From: WTFY01 sp965214675
GTDB taxonomy: Bacteria; Pseudomonadota; Gammaproteobacteria; UBA4575
Direction of reading: 5' to 3'
Assembly: GCA_965214675.1 (NCBI GenBank)
Contig: OZ243969.1
Span: 62,001-126,000, forward strand
Length of the DNA stretch: 64,000 nucleotides
The translations under genes and the position numbers were made by a program. Of the stretch, positions 36,129 to 45,142 are shown piece by piece. Below the pieces are notes generated by a model. That model was not told where the DNA came from and ran no database searches. It saw only the letters and a program-made list of their open reading frames with translations. Position 1 is the first letter of the stretch; each line of letters starts with the position of its first letter.

Positions 36129-37385
36129 TTATGATTTCTTCTTCATTTTGGTTCGTGCCTCACGAGGCGCCTTAGCTGAACCGAATTTTTTGATTTTTTT
36201 GGCAGTCTTGCGGTAGTACTCTCCGGCTGCGGCAACTCCGCTACCCGGTTTTACCTTCATGCCTGCATCCCGCATTGCCATTTCCACAGTGCCTAGGACC
36301 GCCATCATACGTGCTTCGTTGTTGTCTCCGAGATGCCCGATTCGGAACACCTTGCCGGCCACTTTGGACAACCCAGCGCCAAGAGAAATATTGTAGCGGT
36401 GATAGGCAATATGGATCACTTCAGCTGCGTTAACACTGGGAGGCACTTCAATTGCAGTCACAGTGTCAGAGTACCACTTGGGTGACTTCGCACAGGGTTT
36501 GAGCCCCCAGGCCCTGACTGCTTTGCGCACGCCTTCCGCCAGGCGGTGATGACGCTTGAACACGTTTTCCAAACCCTCATCCATGAGCAAGTCAATTGAC
36601 GCCCGCAGTCCCCGCAGCATGGGTACCGACGGAGTGTAGGGGAAGTACCCGTCTTTGTTGGTATTGATATGATCCTGTATGTCAAGAAAACAACGTGCAC
36701 ACTGGGCCTGTTTCCGTGCTCTGAGTGCCTTTGGGCTGAATGCAACGATGGCCATGCCTGCAGGCAACATGAATCCTTTTTGTGATCCACTGACAGCCAC
36801 ATCTACACCCCATTGATCCATGCGGAAATCAATGCTCGCAATTGAACTTACTCCATCGACCATCAGCATAGCCGGATGCTTGACAGCATCCAGGGCCCGG
36901 CGCAAACCAGCAATATCACTGGTCACACCGGTTGCAGTTTCGTTATGACAAACTACCACTGCACGGATTCTGTGCTCTTTATCCGCAGCAAGGATGCGCT
37001 TGAATTTGGCAATCGGAACACCTTCGCCCCAAGGGGTTTCAACCAGATCGACCTCCAGGCCAATCCGGCATGCAAGGTCATACCACAAGTGACTGAACTG
37101 ACCAAAGCGTGTAGTGAGTATCTTGTCTCCGGGAGACATGGTATTGGCCAAGGCGACCTCCCAGCCGGCAGTACCTGTGGCTGGAAACAGAAAGCAGGTG
37201 CCCTTAGTGGTTTTGAAGATTTTTTTGCAGTCGCGTAGCAGGGGTTTGACAAGTTCTGGAAAATCAGGCGCCCGGTGGTCCTCTTGAGGAACGATCATGG
37301 CGTTTTGCACGGCCTGGGGAATATGGGTCGGGCCTGGTGCAAACAGGTAATTTCGTCCAGGAAATGATAATTTTTCGCTAGGCAT
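36129..37385 (-). CDS. sgaA: Serine-glyoxylate aminotransferase
   Basis: PLP enzyme converting serine plus glyoxylate to hydroxypyruvate plus glycine, the step linking methylene-THF-derived serine to the reducing arm of the serine cycle. 418 residues. It opens with NYLFAPGPTHIP, has the substrate region GTAGWEVALANT and the PLP lysine K203 in VSGSQKGFMLPAG. The last 30 residues are strongly basic (KKIKKFGSAKAPREARTK), longer than usual. It is the first gene after a 262-bp spacer and has AAGGA 10 bases before its ATG, so a promoter for the main cycle operon may lie in that spacer. Confidence 0.95.
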   Translation of the reverse strand: MPSEKLSFPGRNYLFAPGPTHIPQAVQNAMIVPQEDHRAPDFPELVKPLLRDCKKIFKTTKGTCFLFPATGTAGWEVALANTMSPGDKILTTRFGQFSHLWYDLACRIGLEVDLVETPWGEGVPIAKFKRILAADKEHRIRAVVVCHNETATGVTSDIAGLRRALDAVKHPAMLMVDGVSSIASIDFRMDQWGVDVAVSGSQKGFMLPAGMAIVAFSPKALRARKQAQCARCFLDIQDHINTNKDGYFPYTPSVPMLRGLRASIDLLMDEGLENVFKRHHRLAEGVRKAVRAWGLKPCAKSPKWYSDTVTAIEVPPSVNAAEVIHIAYHRYNISLGAGLSKVAGKVFRIGHLGDNNEARMMAVLGTVEMAMRDAGMKVKPGSGVAAAGEYYRKTAKKIKKFGSAKAPREARTKMKKKS

Positions 37386-37552
37386 GATTAAAAATCCTTA
37401 TTGTGAAATTTGATAAAATTCGTAAGCGCCTTGATTGTTGTTCCTGTTGTCAGAACAGATAATTCCGCATGCAAGAAGCTACTGTCCGAAAAACCCAGCA
37501 TCTTGCCATAAGGACAGTGCCTGACTCAAGCAATTTGGGTAATTGATGGAAG

Positions 37553-37616
37553 GCTCAAACTTGAGTGGAGGCTGTCTCCAAAGCCTCCATAGGCCCTGTA
37601 TGCAGAAAGTCAGGGC
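37553..37616. repeat. Cluster of three inverted repeats in the ftr-sgaA spacer
   Basis: Within 64 bp there are three dyads. CTCAA/TTGAG sits around 37553-37564. TGGAGGCT (37566-37573) pairs perfectly with AGCCTCCA (37582-37589). GCCCTG (37593-37598) pairs with CAGGGC (37611-37616). They lie just downstream of ftr and about 170-230 bp upstream of sgaA, both minus strand. They could end the 5-FCL/ftr transcript or form a structured leader of the serine-cycle operon. No T-run follows on the minus strand, and I could not match a known riboswitch. Confidence 0.45.
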
Positions 37617-37648
37617 TCTGCAGGGTGTAGTACGTTCAAATCCCTGGA

Positions 37649-38566
37649 TTAAGGCTGCTTTTCAGGGTGCAGGAAGATAAAGCTTTTGCCCAGTCGCCCG
37701 CCATAGTTGCCAGCAGAAATCATGATCAAGCCCGGCGTGTCCACCGAAGCCCTGATGGCCGCCTGAGTGGCATCAATGATGGGCTGCATGCCTTGACCAT
37801 TCATGATGATTTCCATTACTGAATGCACCCCTTCCGGGAGTCCTGCCTCGACATCCGGGTTATCCTGCAACAGCGGACAAAACTTCTCATAGGTGCTGGC
37901 AATAGTGAAGTCATAATTGCTGCCTGCCTTTGAGCCACTTCCCGCAATTCCCCCCGGGAAGGTCGTGATGACACCGGGCAGGGGCAGAATAGCTTCAACA
38001 CCCTTTTCCGCGGCTTCAAGCGCAGCGTCCACACTGTCTCCAAAGAACCACAAATTGCCACCCATCAGGCCATCTGCATAACCGAGTCGACGATCCATAA
38101 TGAATTCGCCTCCCAAGATCGGGATCCACCACATTTTTCTACCAAAGCGCTCAATGCGTCTTTGGTAACCGTTACCGAAATAGGCTACCTTGCGCCCCAT
38201 GTGGTAGTAATCTTCTGAATCGATCAGGTTAAAGCACGAAGCCGTTGGGCAGGTGAGTACATTCTGGCTGATACGAACCAGCGCCGAACGCTCCAGTGCC
38301 TGGACCCGGTCCTTTCTGAAACGCGGTATATGCAGTTGTATGATTGCGCCCGGGCGCCCATCTGGCGTGACAAATGCCTCATCTCCGCCAGGCCCTACAT
38401 AGCGGTCCATGCCTGCTTCACAGTCACAAAGGATCGAACTGGATGCATTTCCAGTTACAGCATGTACGGCATGATCCAGCCACTTTCGGTCACGAGCGGT
38501 AATCAGGAATTCGGTATACAGACTCCTGAATGCTTCAGCGTACGTATCATCGATATTAGCTGGCAT
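37649..38566 (-). CDS. ftr: Formylmethanofuran:tetrahydromethanopterin formyltransferase-like protein (orphan Ftr/FhcD)
   Basis: 305 residues matching Ftr along its whole length: IDDTYAEAFRSLYTEFLIT at the start, PGAIIQLHIPRF, ISQNVLTCPTASCFNL, PLPGVITTFPGGIAGSGSKA and the ending SAGNYGGRLGKSFIFLHPE. Ftr normally moves a formyl group between methanofuran and N5 of tetrahydromethanopterin and is encoded with the other Fhc subunits. Here it stands alone, 2 bp after the 5-formyl-THF cyclo-ligase gene and upstream of the serine cycle. This raises the possibility that its acceptor is THF; that is inference. It may equally be a spare Ftr or part of a scattered H4MPT pathway. Confidence 0.9.
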   Translation of the reverse strand: MPANIDDTYAEAFRSLYTEFLITARDRKWLDHAVHAVTGNASSSILCDCEAGMDRYVGPGGDEAFVTPDGRPGAIIQLHIPRFRKDRVQALERSALVRISQNVLTCPTASCFNLIDSEDYYHMGRKVAYFGNGYQRRIERFGRKMWWIPILGGEFIMDRRLGYADGLMGGNLWFFGDSVDAALEAAEKGVEAILPLPGVITTFPGGIAGSGSKAGSNYDFTIASTYEKFCPLLQDNPDVEAGLPEGVHSVMEIIMNGQGMQPIIDATQAAIRASVDTPGLIMISAGNYGGRLGKSFIFLHPEKQP

Positions 38567-38568
38567 GA

Positions 38569-39210
38569 CTAATCCCTTCCGATACCTTCATAAACTGCAT
38601 CCTCGGTAATCACCTTATCCATGTAAACATCATGCGGGGCTACCAGGACTTCATCAAACAGTTGTGACTCGTAGCACAGTGCAACCAGTGGGCAGTCCGG
38701 GCGTGCTTTTTCCAGCAAGCGATCATAATAGCCCTGTCCGTTCCCCATGCGCCCGCCCTTACGGTCGAATCCCACTCCAGGTACCATGATGATATCAAGG
38801 TCTTCGGGTTCCACCTCTTTCTCGGGATTTCCCCACATTTCCCTGGGTGGTTCCAGAATGTTCCACTTGCCTACGATCATTTCTTCAAGGCTTTCCATCC
38901 ACCAGAGTCCAAGCTTGTTTTCACCATGTTCATCTTCGGTGCAATAGGGCACGATAATTTTTTTCTCGCCCTTGGCCACCTCTTCCAGTAGCTGGGGTTT
39001 GGTGCGGGTCTCCGAGCGACAGTCAATGTACCACATCGCGATGTTTGCACGTTGGTATTCAGGCAGGTCGATAAATTTCTGGCAGGCCTGGGCACTGATC
39101 TCATCCTTGTTTTCCTGCGCGTTCCGTCGATCATAGGCCTCACGGCGCATCTTGTTTTTGCGCTCCATTACAGCTGCTAGTTCTTCGGGGGATAGTAAAG
39201 TGGCCATCAC
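38569..39210 (-). CDS. 5-formyltetrahydrofolate cyclo-ligase family protein
   Basis: Converts 5-formyl-THF to 5,10-methenyl-THF with ATP. The 213-residue protein has the family signature PGVGFDRKGGRMGNGQGYYD at 144-163 and the N-terminal KNKMRREA region of the nucleotide site. It is placed directly before ftr (2-bp spacing) and near sgaA, not beside ssrS or zapA as the housekeeping copy often is. It is therefore likely a methylotrophy-dedicated copy producing the methenyl-THF that MtdA reduces. Two ATGs begin the frame; either may be used. Confidence 0.92.
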   Translation of the reverse strand: MMATLLSPEELAAVMERKNKMRREAYDRRNAQENKDEISAQACQKFIDLPEYQRANIAMWYIDCRSETRTKPQLLEEVAKGEKKIIVPYCTEDEHGENKLGLWWMESLEEMIVGKWNILEPPREMWGNPEKEVEPEDLDIIMVPGVGFDRKGGRMGNGQGYYDRLLEKARPDCPLVALCYESQLFDEVLVAPHDVYMDKVITEDAVYEGIGRD

Positions 39211-39308
39211 AACTCCTGAGATATAGTTCTAGTTATTTCGGGTACATAATTTGCAACTGGCAGGGATTATCCTAAAGGATTTACTGTCTGCCTGACAATT
39301 TCGAATTT

Positions 39309-40991
39309 TCAGTCGGTGGTCGCCCCGTTGGAAGCCGAGCGCACCTGTCGTGCATATTTTGCTAATACGCCTTTCGTATATCGGGGTTTTGGAGGCCGCC
39401 ACTTCTGTTTTCTTTGTGCCATCTCTTTTTTCGAAAGCCTGACATTTATTTCGCGCTTATGGGCGTCTATGGTGATTACATCACCATTTTTCAAAAGCGC
39501 AATGGGTCCACCCACTGCAGCTTCTGGTGTGATGTGGCCGACCACAAACCCATGACTGCCTCCCGAGAAGCGACCATCCGTAATCAGGGCGACATCTTTG
39601 CCCAGCCCCTTGCCCATGATGGCCGAAGTCGGGGATAGCATCTCACGCATGCCCGGACCCCCTTTGGGTCCTTCATAACGGATTACCACGACATCCCCTT
39701 TCTTGACGCCGCCGTCCAGTATCCGTGCCAATGCCTTTTCCTCCGAGGGGAAAACGCGTGCTTTGCCGGTAAAACTCAAGCCTTCTTTCCCAGAGATTTT
39801 TGCCACTGCCCCTTCAGGGGCAAGGTTTCCGTAAAGAATCACGAGATGACTATCCTTTTTGATCGGATCTGCAAAAGTGCGCACGATGTCCTGGGACTTC
39901 GGGTACGACTTGATGCCGCGCAAATTTTGCCGCAGGGTCTTGCCGGTGACTGTCAGGCAGTCTCCATCCAACAGCCCCTTGCCCAACAGCATGCGCATGA
40001 GGGGCTGAATACCGCCTATCTCGATCAGTTCAGACATCATGTACCGGCCACTCGGCCTCAGATCGGCCAGCACGGGGACCTTCTTGCCAACGCGAGTGAA
40101 ATCATCAAGGCTCAGCCGCACGCCGATGGCATGCGCCATCGCCAGCAGGTGCAGCACAGCATTGGTGGAGCCTCCCAATGCAATCACAACAGTGATCGCG
40201 TTCAGGAAAGCCTTCCTTGTCATTATGTCTTTGGGACAGATATTGTTTCTTACCAGGTGCATGACCGCTTTTCCCGCTTCGACGCAATCCAGCTGCTTGT
40301 CTTTGGAAATTGCATTTTGTGCTGAACTGTTCGGCAGGCTCATGCCCAGTGCCTCGATTGCACTCGCCATAGTGTTGGCTGTGTACATTCCACCACAGGA
40401 GCCGGCGCCAGGGATGGCCGAGGATTCCACCTTCTTGAGTTCACGCTCCGACAACTGACGTTTGGCATGCTGCCCCACGGCTTCGAATACCGAAACGACA
40501 TCGACCTTTGTATTTTTGTATTGTCCTGGCTGGATGGTACCTCCATAGACAAATATTGATGGGCGATTGAGGCGTGCCATTGCGATCAGACAACCGGGCA
40601 TATTTTTGTCGCAGCCTCCAATGGCAACCATGCCATCGAATCCTTCGCACCCCACGACGGTCTCAATGGAGTCTGCGATGACTTCCCGGGACACCAGGGA
40701 GTACTTCATGCCTTCCGTGCCCATGGAAATGCCGTCAGAGACAGTGATCGTGTTGAACACGACAGCCTTGCCTCCCGCCTGATTGGCACCTTTTGCAGCC
40801 TTATCCGCAAGTGTATCGATGTGCATGTTGCAGGGCGTCACCCCACTCCATGTGGATGCGATGCCGATTTGCTCTTTTGAGAAATCAATGTCTCTGAAGC
40901 CGACAGCCCGGAGCATCGCGCGGCTCGGCGCGCGCTCTACGCCATCCACAATAACGGAGGAATAATTTCGTGTTTGTCTGTTTTTGGCCAA
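39309..40991 (-). CDS. ilvD: Dihydroxy-acid dehydratase
   Basis: Iron-sulfur dehydratase of valine, isoleucine and pantothenate synthesis. 560 residues. Cluster cysteines are C54 (TPCNMH), C127 (IGGCDKNMPGC signature) and C199 (GAGSCGGMYTANTM). The C-terminal signature ALITDGRFSGGSHGFVVGH is intact. It lies 98 bp upstream of the 5-FCL gene on the same strand and could share its transcript. The 205-bp spacer to fbpC has nothing I recognise. Confidence 0.96.
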   Translation of the reverse strand: MAKNRQTRNYSSVIVDGVERAPSRAMLRAVGFRDIDFSKEQIGIASTWSGVTPCNMHIDTLADKAAKGANQAGGKAVVFNTITVSDGISMGTEGMKYSLVSREVIADSIETVVGCEGFDGMVAIGGCDKNMPGCLIAMARLNRPSIFVYGGTIQPGQYKNTKVDVVSVFEAVGQHAKRQLSERELKKVESSAIPGAGSCGGMYTANTMASAIEALGMSLPNSSAQNAISKDKQLDCVEAGKAVMHLVRNNICPKDIMTRKAFLNAITVVIALGGSTNAVLHLLAMAHAIGVRLSLDDFTRVGKKVPVLADLRPSGRYMMSELIEIGGIQPLMRMLLGKGLLDGDCLTVTGKTLRQNLRGIKSYPKSQDIVRTFADPIKKDSHLVILYGNLAPEGAVAKISGKEGLSFTGKARVFPSEEKALARILDGGVKKGDVVVIRYEGPKGGPGMREMLSPTSAIMGKGLGKDVALITDGRFSGGSHGFVVGHITPEAAVGGPIALLKNGDVITIDAHKREINVRLSKKEMAQRKQKWRPPKPRYTKGVLAKYARQVRSASNGATTD

Positions 40992-41197
40992 GCCGGTTCC
41001 CCACTGTACAAAGCCATCCGGACAGGATGGTATGGAAAGAAGTCCTGTACCACGTGTTCGGTCAGCAGTTCAACCCTGCCTGCACGTGACGCATTTTTGT
41101 TTTTTATAGCGGTTACGTATCTGGATTGCAAAGTTTTGCGCGAGAATGTGCATCTGAATCTGCTGCTGTGGAAATACTTTCTGGATGAAAGTGCTGC

Positions 41198-42271
41198 CTA
41201 GGATTGCTTTCCCCGTGACAGGGCAGGTTCACGCGCAAAGACGACCAGATGTTCCAGGTCGAACTTGATACCGATCGGTTCGCCAATCTGATGGTCATGA
41301 TGGCTGGAAGCGTAACACAGCACGAAATTGCCACTCTGGAGGCGCAGCTTGTAAAGAAACTCGGCCCCGCGAAAGCGTTTTTCTTCCACCAGTGCAGTGA
41401 TCGGGCTGCTGTCATCATGCGGGATATCATCCGGTCGTACCAGCAAATCCACTTCCTCACCGGAGGCAAAAGAGGGATCCAGGTCCCCCTGAATTTCTCC
41501 AAACTCAGTGTTCAGCGTATGAGCATCCAGTACTTTTGCAGGAATCATGCTGCCGAGCCCGATAAAATCTGCGACAAAACGGGTTTTGGGTCTGTGGTAA
41601 ATGCTGTAAGCACTGTCCCACTGCTCCATCTGGCCCTTCACCATGACACCAATCTCATCGGCCATGGCAAAGGCTTCATTCTGGTCATGGGTTACAAGTA
41701 TTGCAGTTACATTCTCGTGCTTGAGGATCTTTCGCACGCCTGTAGCCACCTGTTCACGCAGATCAGGGTCGAGGTTTGAGAAGGGTTCGTCGAGTAAAAG
41801 AATCTCGGGCCTTGGCGCAAGTGCCCGTGCCAATGCAACACGCTGCTGCTGCCCGGTAGACAACTGGTGCGGGTATTTGTCTCCCTTGTGTTCCAGTTCT
41901 GTCAGTTCAAGTACCTGGCGGGTACGGGCACGCTGCTCACCGGGACCCAGTGACTTGAGACCGAAGCCTATGTTTTGTTTGACGGTCAGGTGAGGGAACA
42001 GTGCAAGGTCCTGAAACATCATGCTGATATGCCTTTTCTCAGGGGACAAGGTGAACTGTGCCTTGCTGAAAAGCCTGGCATGGACATGAATCTCGCCACT
42101 GGATACAGGCTGAAAGCCGGCAAGCGCTCGAAGCAGTGTAGTTTTTCCGCAGCCGCTAGGCCCCAGAATGGAGGCAATGCAGCCTGGCTCGAGTTGAAAG
42201 GAAACGTTTTGTACGATGTCCTTGTTTTGCAGCTTTATGCCAACGTTGCGTACCTCAAGTCTGGGCGCCAT
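41198..42271 (-). CDS. fbpC: Iron(III) ABC transporter ATPase
   Basis: ATP-binding subunit energising ferric iron import with FbpA and FbpB. The start at ATG 42271 (357 residues, MAPRLEVRNV) is supported by a GGAG six bases upstream; the frame's upstream TTG at 42292 is unlikely. Walker A is GPSGCGKTT (37-45), the signature LSTGQ (137-141) and Walker B ILLLDEP (157-163). A C-terminal TOBE-like domain carries LLVRPDDIPHDDSS. It overlaps the fbpB end by 17 bp. Substrate is inferred from the partner binding protein and the Fur-like box. Confidence 0.93.
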   Translation of the reverse strand: MAPRLEVRNVGIKLQNKDIVQNVSFQLEPGCIASILGPSGCGKTTLLRALAGFQPVSSGEIHVHARLFSKAQFTLSPEKRHISMMFQDLALFPHLTVKQNIGFGLKSLGPGEQRARTRQVLELTELEHKGDKYPHQLSTGQQQRVALARALAPRPEILLLDEPFSNLDPDLREQVATGVRKILKHENVTAILVTHDQNEAFAMADEIGVMVKGQMEQWDSAYSIYHRPKTRFVADFIGLGSMIPAKVLDAHTLNTEFGEIQGDLDPSFASGEEVDLLVRPDDIPHDDSSPITALVEEKRFRGAEFLYKLRLQSGNFVLCYASSHHDHQIGEPIGIKFDLEHLVVFAREPALSRGKQS

Positions 42272-43952
42272 GTATGACTCCACTTTGTACAATTGAGCGG
42301 TTCAGTATCAGGATTGGCAAAACACTGATCGCCACGATCAGTAATGCACTGCATGCCGCATCTGCCAATCGTTCATCCGAGGCAAGTTCGTAGGTGCGAA
42401 CCGCAAGGGTATTGAAGTCGAAAGGGCGCAACACAAGCGTTGCAGGAAGCTCTTTCGTGACTTCAACAAATACCAGCAGGGCTGCGGTAAGTATACCGCC
42501 TCTGATCATCGGAAGGTGGATGCTGGCGAATCGCTCAAATGTCTTGCGGCCCAATAGCTGGGCAGCATCGTCAATGCTGCGGTGGATTTTTGCCAGGCTT
42601 GCGTCCACCGAGTTCAGCCCTATTGCCATGAAACGTACCACATGGGCGAAGGCCAGGGATGCCAGGGTACCGGTCAGGATGAGACCAGAGGAGATCTTGA
42701 AATGTTGCTGCAGCCATGCATCAAGTGCGTTATCAAGCCATGCAAAAGGCAACAGTACGCCAACCGCAATGATTACACCGGGCACGGCATAACCCATTGC
42801 ACTGATGTTCACGGTATAGGGAATGGAGAAATGAGTGCCGACACGCTTGCCGTAGGCCAGCACAGTGGCCGCCACGATGATAATCCCGGTGACGATAACA
42901 GTAAGTTGCAGCGTATTGAAAATCAGGGTGAGGAAAGAGCTGTCAACGATTTCAGGTGCCGTTTTCAGCGCCCACGCACCCAGTTGAGCACTTGGAATAA
43001 TAAAACCAAGAAAAACCGGGAGACTGCACATTAAGACTGCTGCAATAGCCTTGACCCCTGTTAACGGGTAACGCCATGATTTTTGCACTTTTGTGGGGTT
43101 TTGATGATGAACGGCTTTCCTCATGTAACGCTCTGCCAGGATCACGGCAAACACACAAAGAAGCAACAAACTGGCCAGTTGAGTGGCTGCAATCCGATCC
43201 CCCAGGCCAAACCAGGTACGAAGAATCCCGGTGGTGAATGTCGGCACACCGAAATAGTGAACGGTGCCGTAGTCCGCGAGCGTTTCCATCACGACCAGCG
43301 TCAATCCCGCAACGAGGGCAGGACGTGCCATGGGCAAGATAATCGTGAATAGGGTTCTGTAGGACCCGACACCAAACATGTGGCTGGCTTCACGCAGGCT
43401 GGAGGACTGCTCTGAAAATGCGGTTCGCAGAAGCAGGTAAACGTACGGATACAAAACCAGCGAGATCATGATAATGGCGCCGGTGATGGAGCGGATTTCA
43501 GGGAACCAGTAGTCCCCGTATTCCCAGCCAAATACACTGCGTATTGCAGTCTGCACGGGACCCGCAAAATCAAGCATGCCCGTATAGGTATAGGCGATGA
43601 TATAGGGGGGAAAAGCCAGCGGTAAGAGCAAGGCCCAGCTGAAAATCTTACGTCCCGGAAAAGTACAGGCACTGCACAGCCAGGCAGTCGTGATACCGAT
43701 CAGGGAGGTGCCGATGCATACGCCTGCTGCCAGTACAAAGGAATTCAAAGCATAGTCTGCAAGAACGGTAGACCGAAGATGTGACCAGATGTCATTGGCA
43801 GGTAATGTGATCGAGTAGAGTACTGTAACGACAGGGATGCTCAGCAGTAATGCAGCACCCACAGTACAGACCAGCCAGCCCAGATCACTTTTTTGTTGTC
43901 GAATTCTCTGGATAAAGCCCGGCATGACAACTGCCTCGTTTCCTGTACCCAT
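42255..43952 (-). CDS. fbpB: Iron(III) ABC transporter permease (fused two-domain)
   Basis: Inner-membrane permease of the ferric-iron ABC system. The 565-residue length fits two fused copies of a six-span BPD_transp domain, as in FbpB/SfuB. EAA-like loops are visible as REASHMFGVGSYRTLFTIILPMARPA in the first half (near residues 185-210) and DDAAQLLGRKTFERFASIHLP in the second. It is 18 bp after fbpA. A thiamine or phosphonate permease has similar form, but the FbpA-type binding protein decides for iron. Confidence 0.92.
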   Translation of the reverse strand: MGTGNEAVVMPGFIQRIRQQKSDLGWLVCTVGAALLLSIPVVTVLYSITLPANDIWSHLRSTVLADYALNSFVLAAGVCIGTSLIGITTAWLCSACTFPGRKIFSWALLLPLAFPPYIIAYTYTGMLDFAGPVQTAIRSVFGWEYGDYWFPEIRSITGAIIMISLVLYPYVYLLLRTAFSEQSSSLREASHMFGVGSYRTLFTIILPMARPALVAGLTLVVMETLADYGTVHYFGVPTFTTGILRTWFGLGDRIAATQLASLLLLCVFAVILAERYMRKAVHHQNPTKVQKSWRYPLTGVKAIAAVLMCSLPVFLGFIIPSAQLGAWALKTAPEIVDSSFLTLIFNTLQLTVIVTGIIIVAATVLAYGKRVGTHFSIPYTVNISAMGYAVPGVIIAVGVLLPFAWLDNALDAWLQQHFKISSGLILTGTLASLAFAHVVRFMAIGLNSVDASLAKIHRSIDDAAQLLGRKTFERFASIHLPMIRGGILTAALLVFVEVTKELPATLVLRPFDFNTLAVRTYELASDERLADAACSALLIVAISVLPILILNRSIVQSGVIHGAQT

Positions 43953-43970
43953 TGCCGTCGCCGTCGAAAC

Positions 43971-44999
43971 CTATTTCCACTGGGCGCGGTCCATGATCAT
44001 CACCGCTTTTGCATTGAGCTCTCCCAGAAGATGCAAGCTCAGCGAATCCGCCTTGAATGTGCCCCAGTTTTCCAGCATTTGGCTGGGCTGGACACCCGCT
44101 TTTACCGGGTATTCGAAATTGGTTTGTGCATACCAGTGCTGTGCCTTGTCACTTGCCAGGAATTCCAGCAAGGCAATTGCAGATTCCCTGTTTTTTGAAA
44201 ACCTGGTGACCGCACCTCCGCTGATATTGACATGTACGCCACGGCCATCCTGATTGGGCCAGAAAATCTTTACTTTTTCTGCAGCAGCCTGCTGTACAGG
44301 GTCTTTGGAAGCCAGCATCTTGCCAAGATAATAGGTGTTGGCAATCGAAAGATCGCACTGACCCGCGGCCGCCGCCCTGATCTGGTCGCGGTCGCCCCCT
44401 TGTGGCGCACGGGCAAAATTGTCTACCAGACCTTTCGCCCAGGACAACGTCTCTTTTTCTCCCAGATGAACCAGCAGGGAGGCCACCAGGGATTGGTTGT
44501 AGATGTTATCCGATGAACGAATGCAGATTCTTTTACTCCAGACTGAATCACGTAGTGCTTCGTAAGTAGTCAGCTCTTTTGGTCTCACACGCTCGATGTT
44601 GTACATGATGGGACGTACCCTGAGAGAAAGTGCATACCAGTAGCCATCAGGGTCGCGGTACTGTTTCGGGATGGAGTCTTTGAGAATTTGTGAGTCCACG
44701 GCCTGCAGGATCTTTGCCTGCTGAGCCCGGTACAGACGACCTGCATCGGTGGTGATCAGGACATCGGCAGGGCTGTGCTTGCCTTCACTGATAATACGCT
44801 GCAGCAATGCATCCGCTTTACCCGTAATCAGGTTGACCTGTGTATCGGTATACTTCTCAAACTCGAGCAGCAGTGGCTTGATCAGGTTTTCCTTTCTGGC
44901 CGAGTACACGTTGACTTCGGCTGCATTGAGCAGTGAGCCGGTCAGACATAGACTGAACGCAAGTGCAAATTGCACTGCATGGAGGTGCGGTGTTTTCAT
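43971..44999 (-). CDS. fbpA: Periplasmic iron(III)-binding protein
   Basis: Solute-binding protein delivering Fe3+ to FbpBC. The start at ATG 44999 (342 residues) places a signal peptide at once (FALAFSLCLTGSLLNA, cut before AEVNVYSAR). The open frame goes on upstream to 45041, but that would bury the leader. Adjacent tyrosines Y223 and Y224 (ANTYYLGKML) match the conserved iron-coordinating tyrosine pair of FbpA proteins. First gene of the minus-strand fbpABC operon; a Fur-like dyad lies about 45 bp upstream. Confidence 0.94.
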   Translation of the reverse strand: MKTPHLHAVQFALAFSLCLTGSLLNAAEVNVYSARKENLIKPLLLEFEKYTDTQVNLITGKADALLQRIISEGKHSPADVLITTDAGRLYRAQQAKILQAVDSQILKDSIPKQYRDPDGYWYALSLRVRPIMYNIERVRPKELTTYEALRDSVWSKRICIRSSDNIYNQSLVASLLVHLGEKETLSWAKGLVDNFARAPQGGDRDQIRAAAAGQCDLSIANTYYLGKMLASKDPVQQAAAEKVKIFWPNQDGRGVHVNISGGAVTRFSKNRESAIALLEFLASDKAQHWYAQTNFEYPVKAGVQPSQMLENWGTFKADSLSLHLLGELNAKAVMIMDRAQWK

Positions 45000-45042
45000 G
45001 CGAGACCTTAGGGGAATCCGGGGTATTGTATAAGTGTACAAT

Positions 45043-45061
45043 AATAATAGCTATTCTCATT
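45043..45061. promoter_or_regulatory. Fur-box-like dyad upstream of fbpA
   Basis: AATAATAG at 45043-45050 is followed directly by CTATTCTCATT, a dyad with six of eight paired positions, resembling the AT-rich Fur operator. It sits 44-62 bp upstream of the fbpA ATG and 80-100 bp upstream of the divergent glnE. Iron-dependent repression of fbpABC is inferred from the match and location. Confidence 0.5.
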
Positions 45062-45142
45062 AGCATTTAGAATACCAAAATTCAAGGGCTCCGACACAGG
45101 ATTACGCCTTTTCACCAGTACTTTCGTATATATTTTGTAACC

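Noticed and set aside
37386..37648. Glycine or THF riboswitch before sgaA
   Set aside because: Hairpins are present but none of the conserved core sequences of these riboswitches was found.
39846..40458. Overlapping plus-strand frames of 159 and 139 codons
   Set aside because: Both lie antisense to ilvD, which is intact with all its cluster cysteines.
41249..41779. Plus-strand 176-codon open frame
   Set aside because: Antisense shadow of fbpC; the ATPase motifs on the minus strand are decisive.
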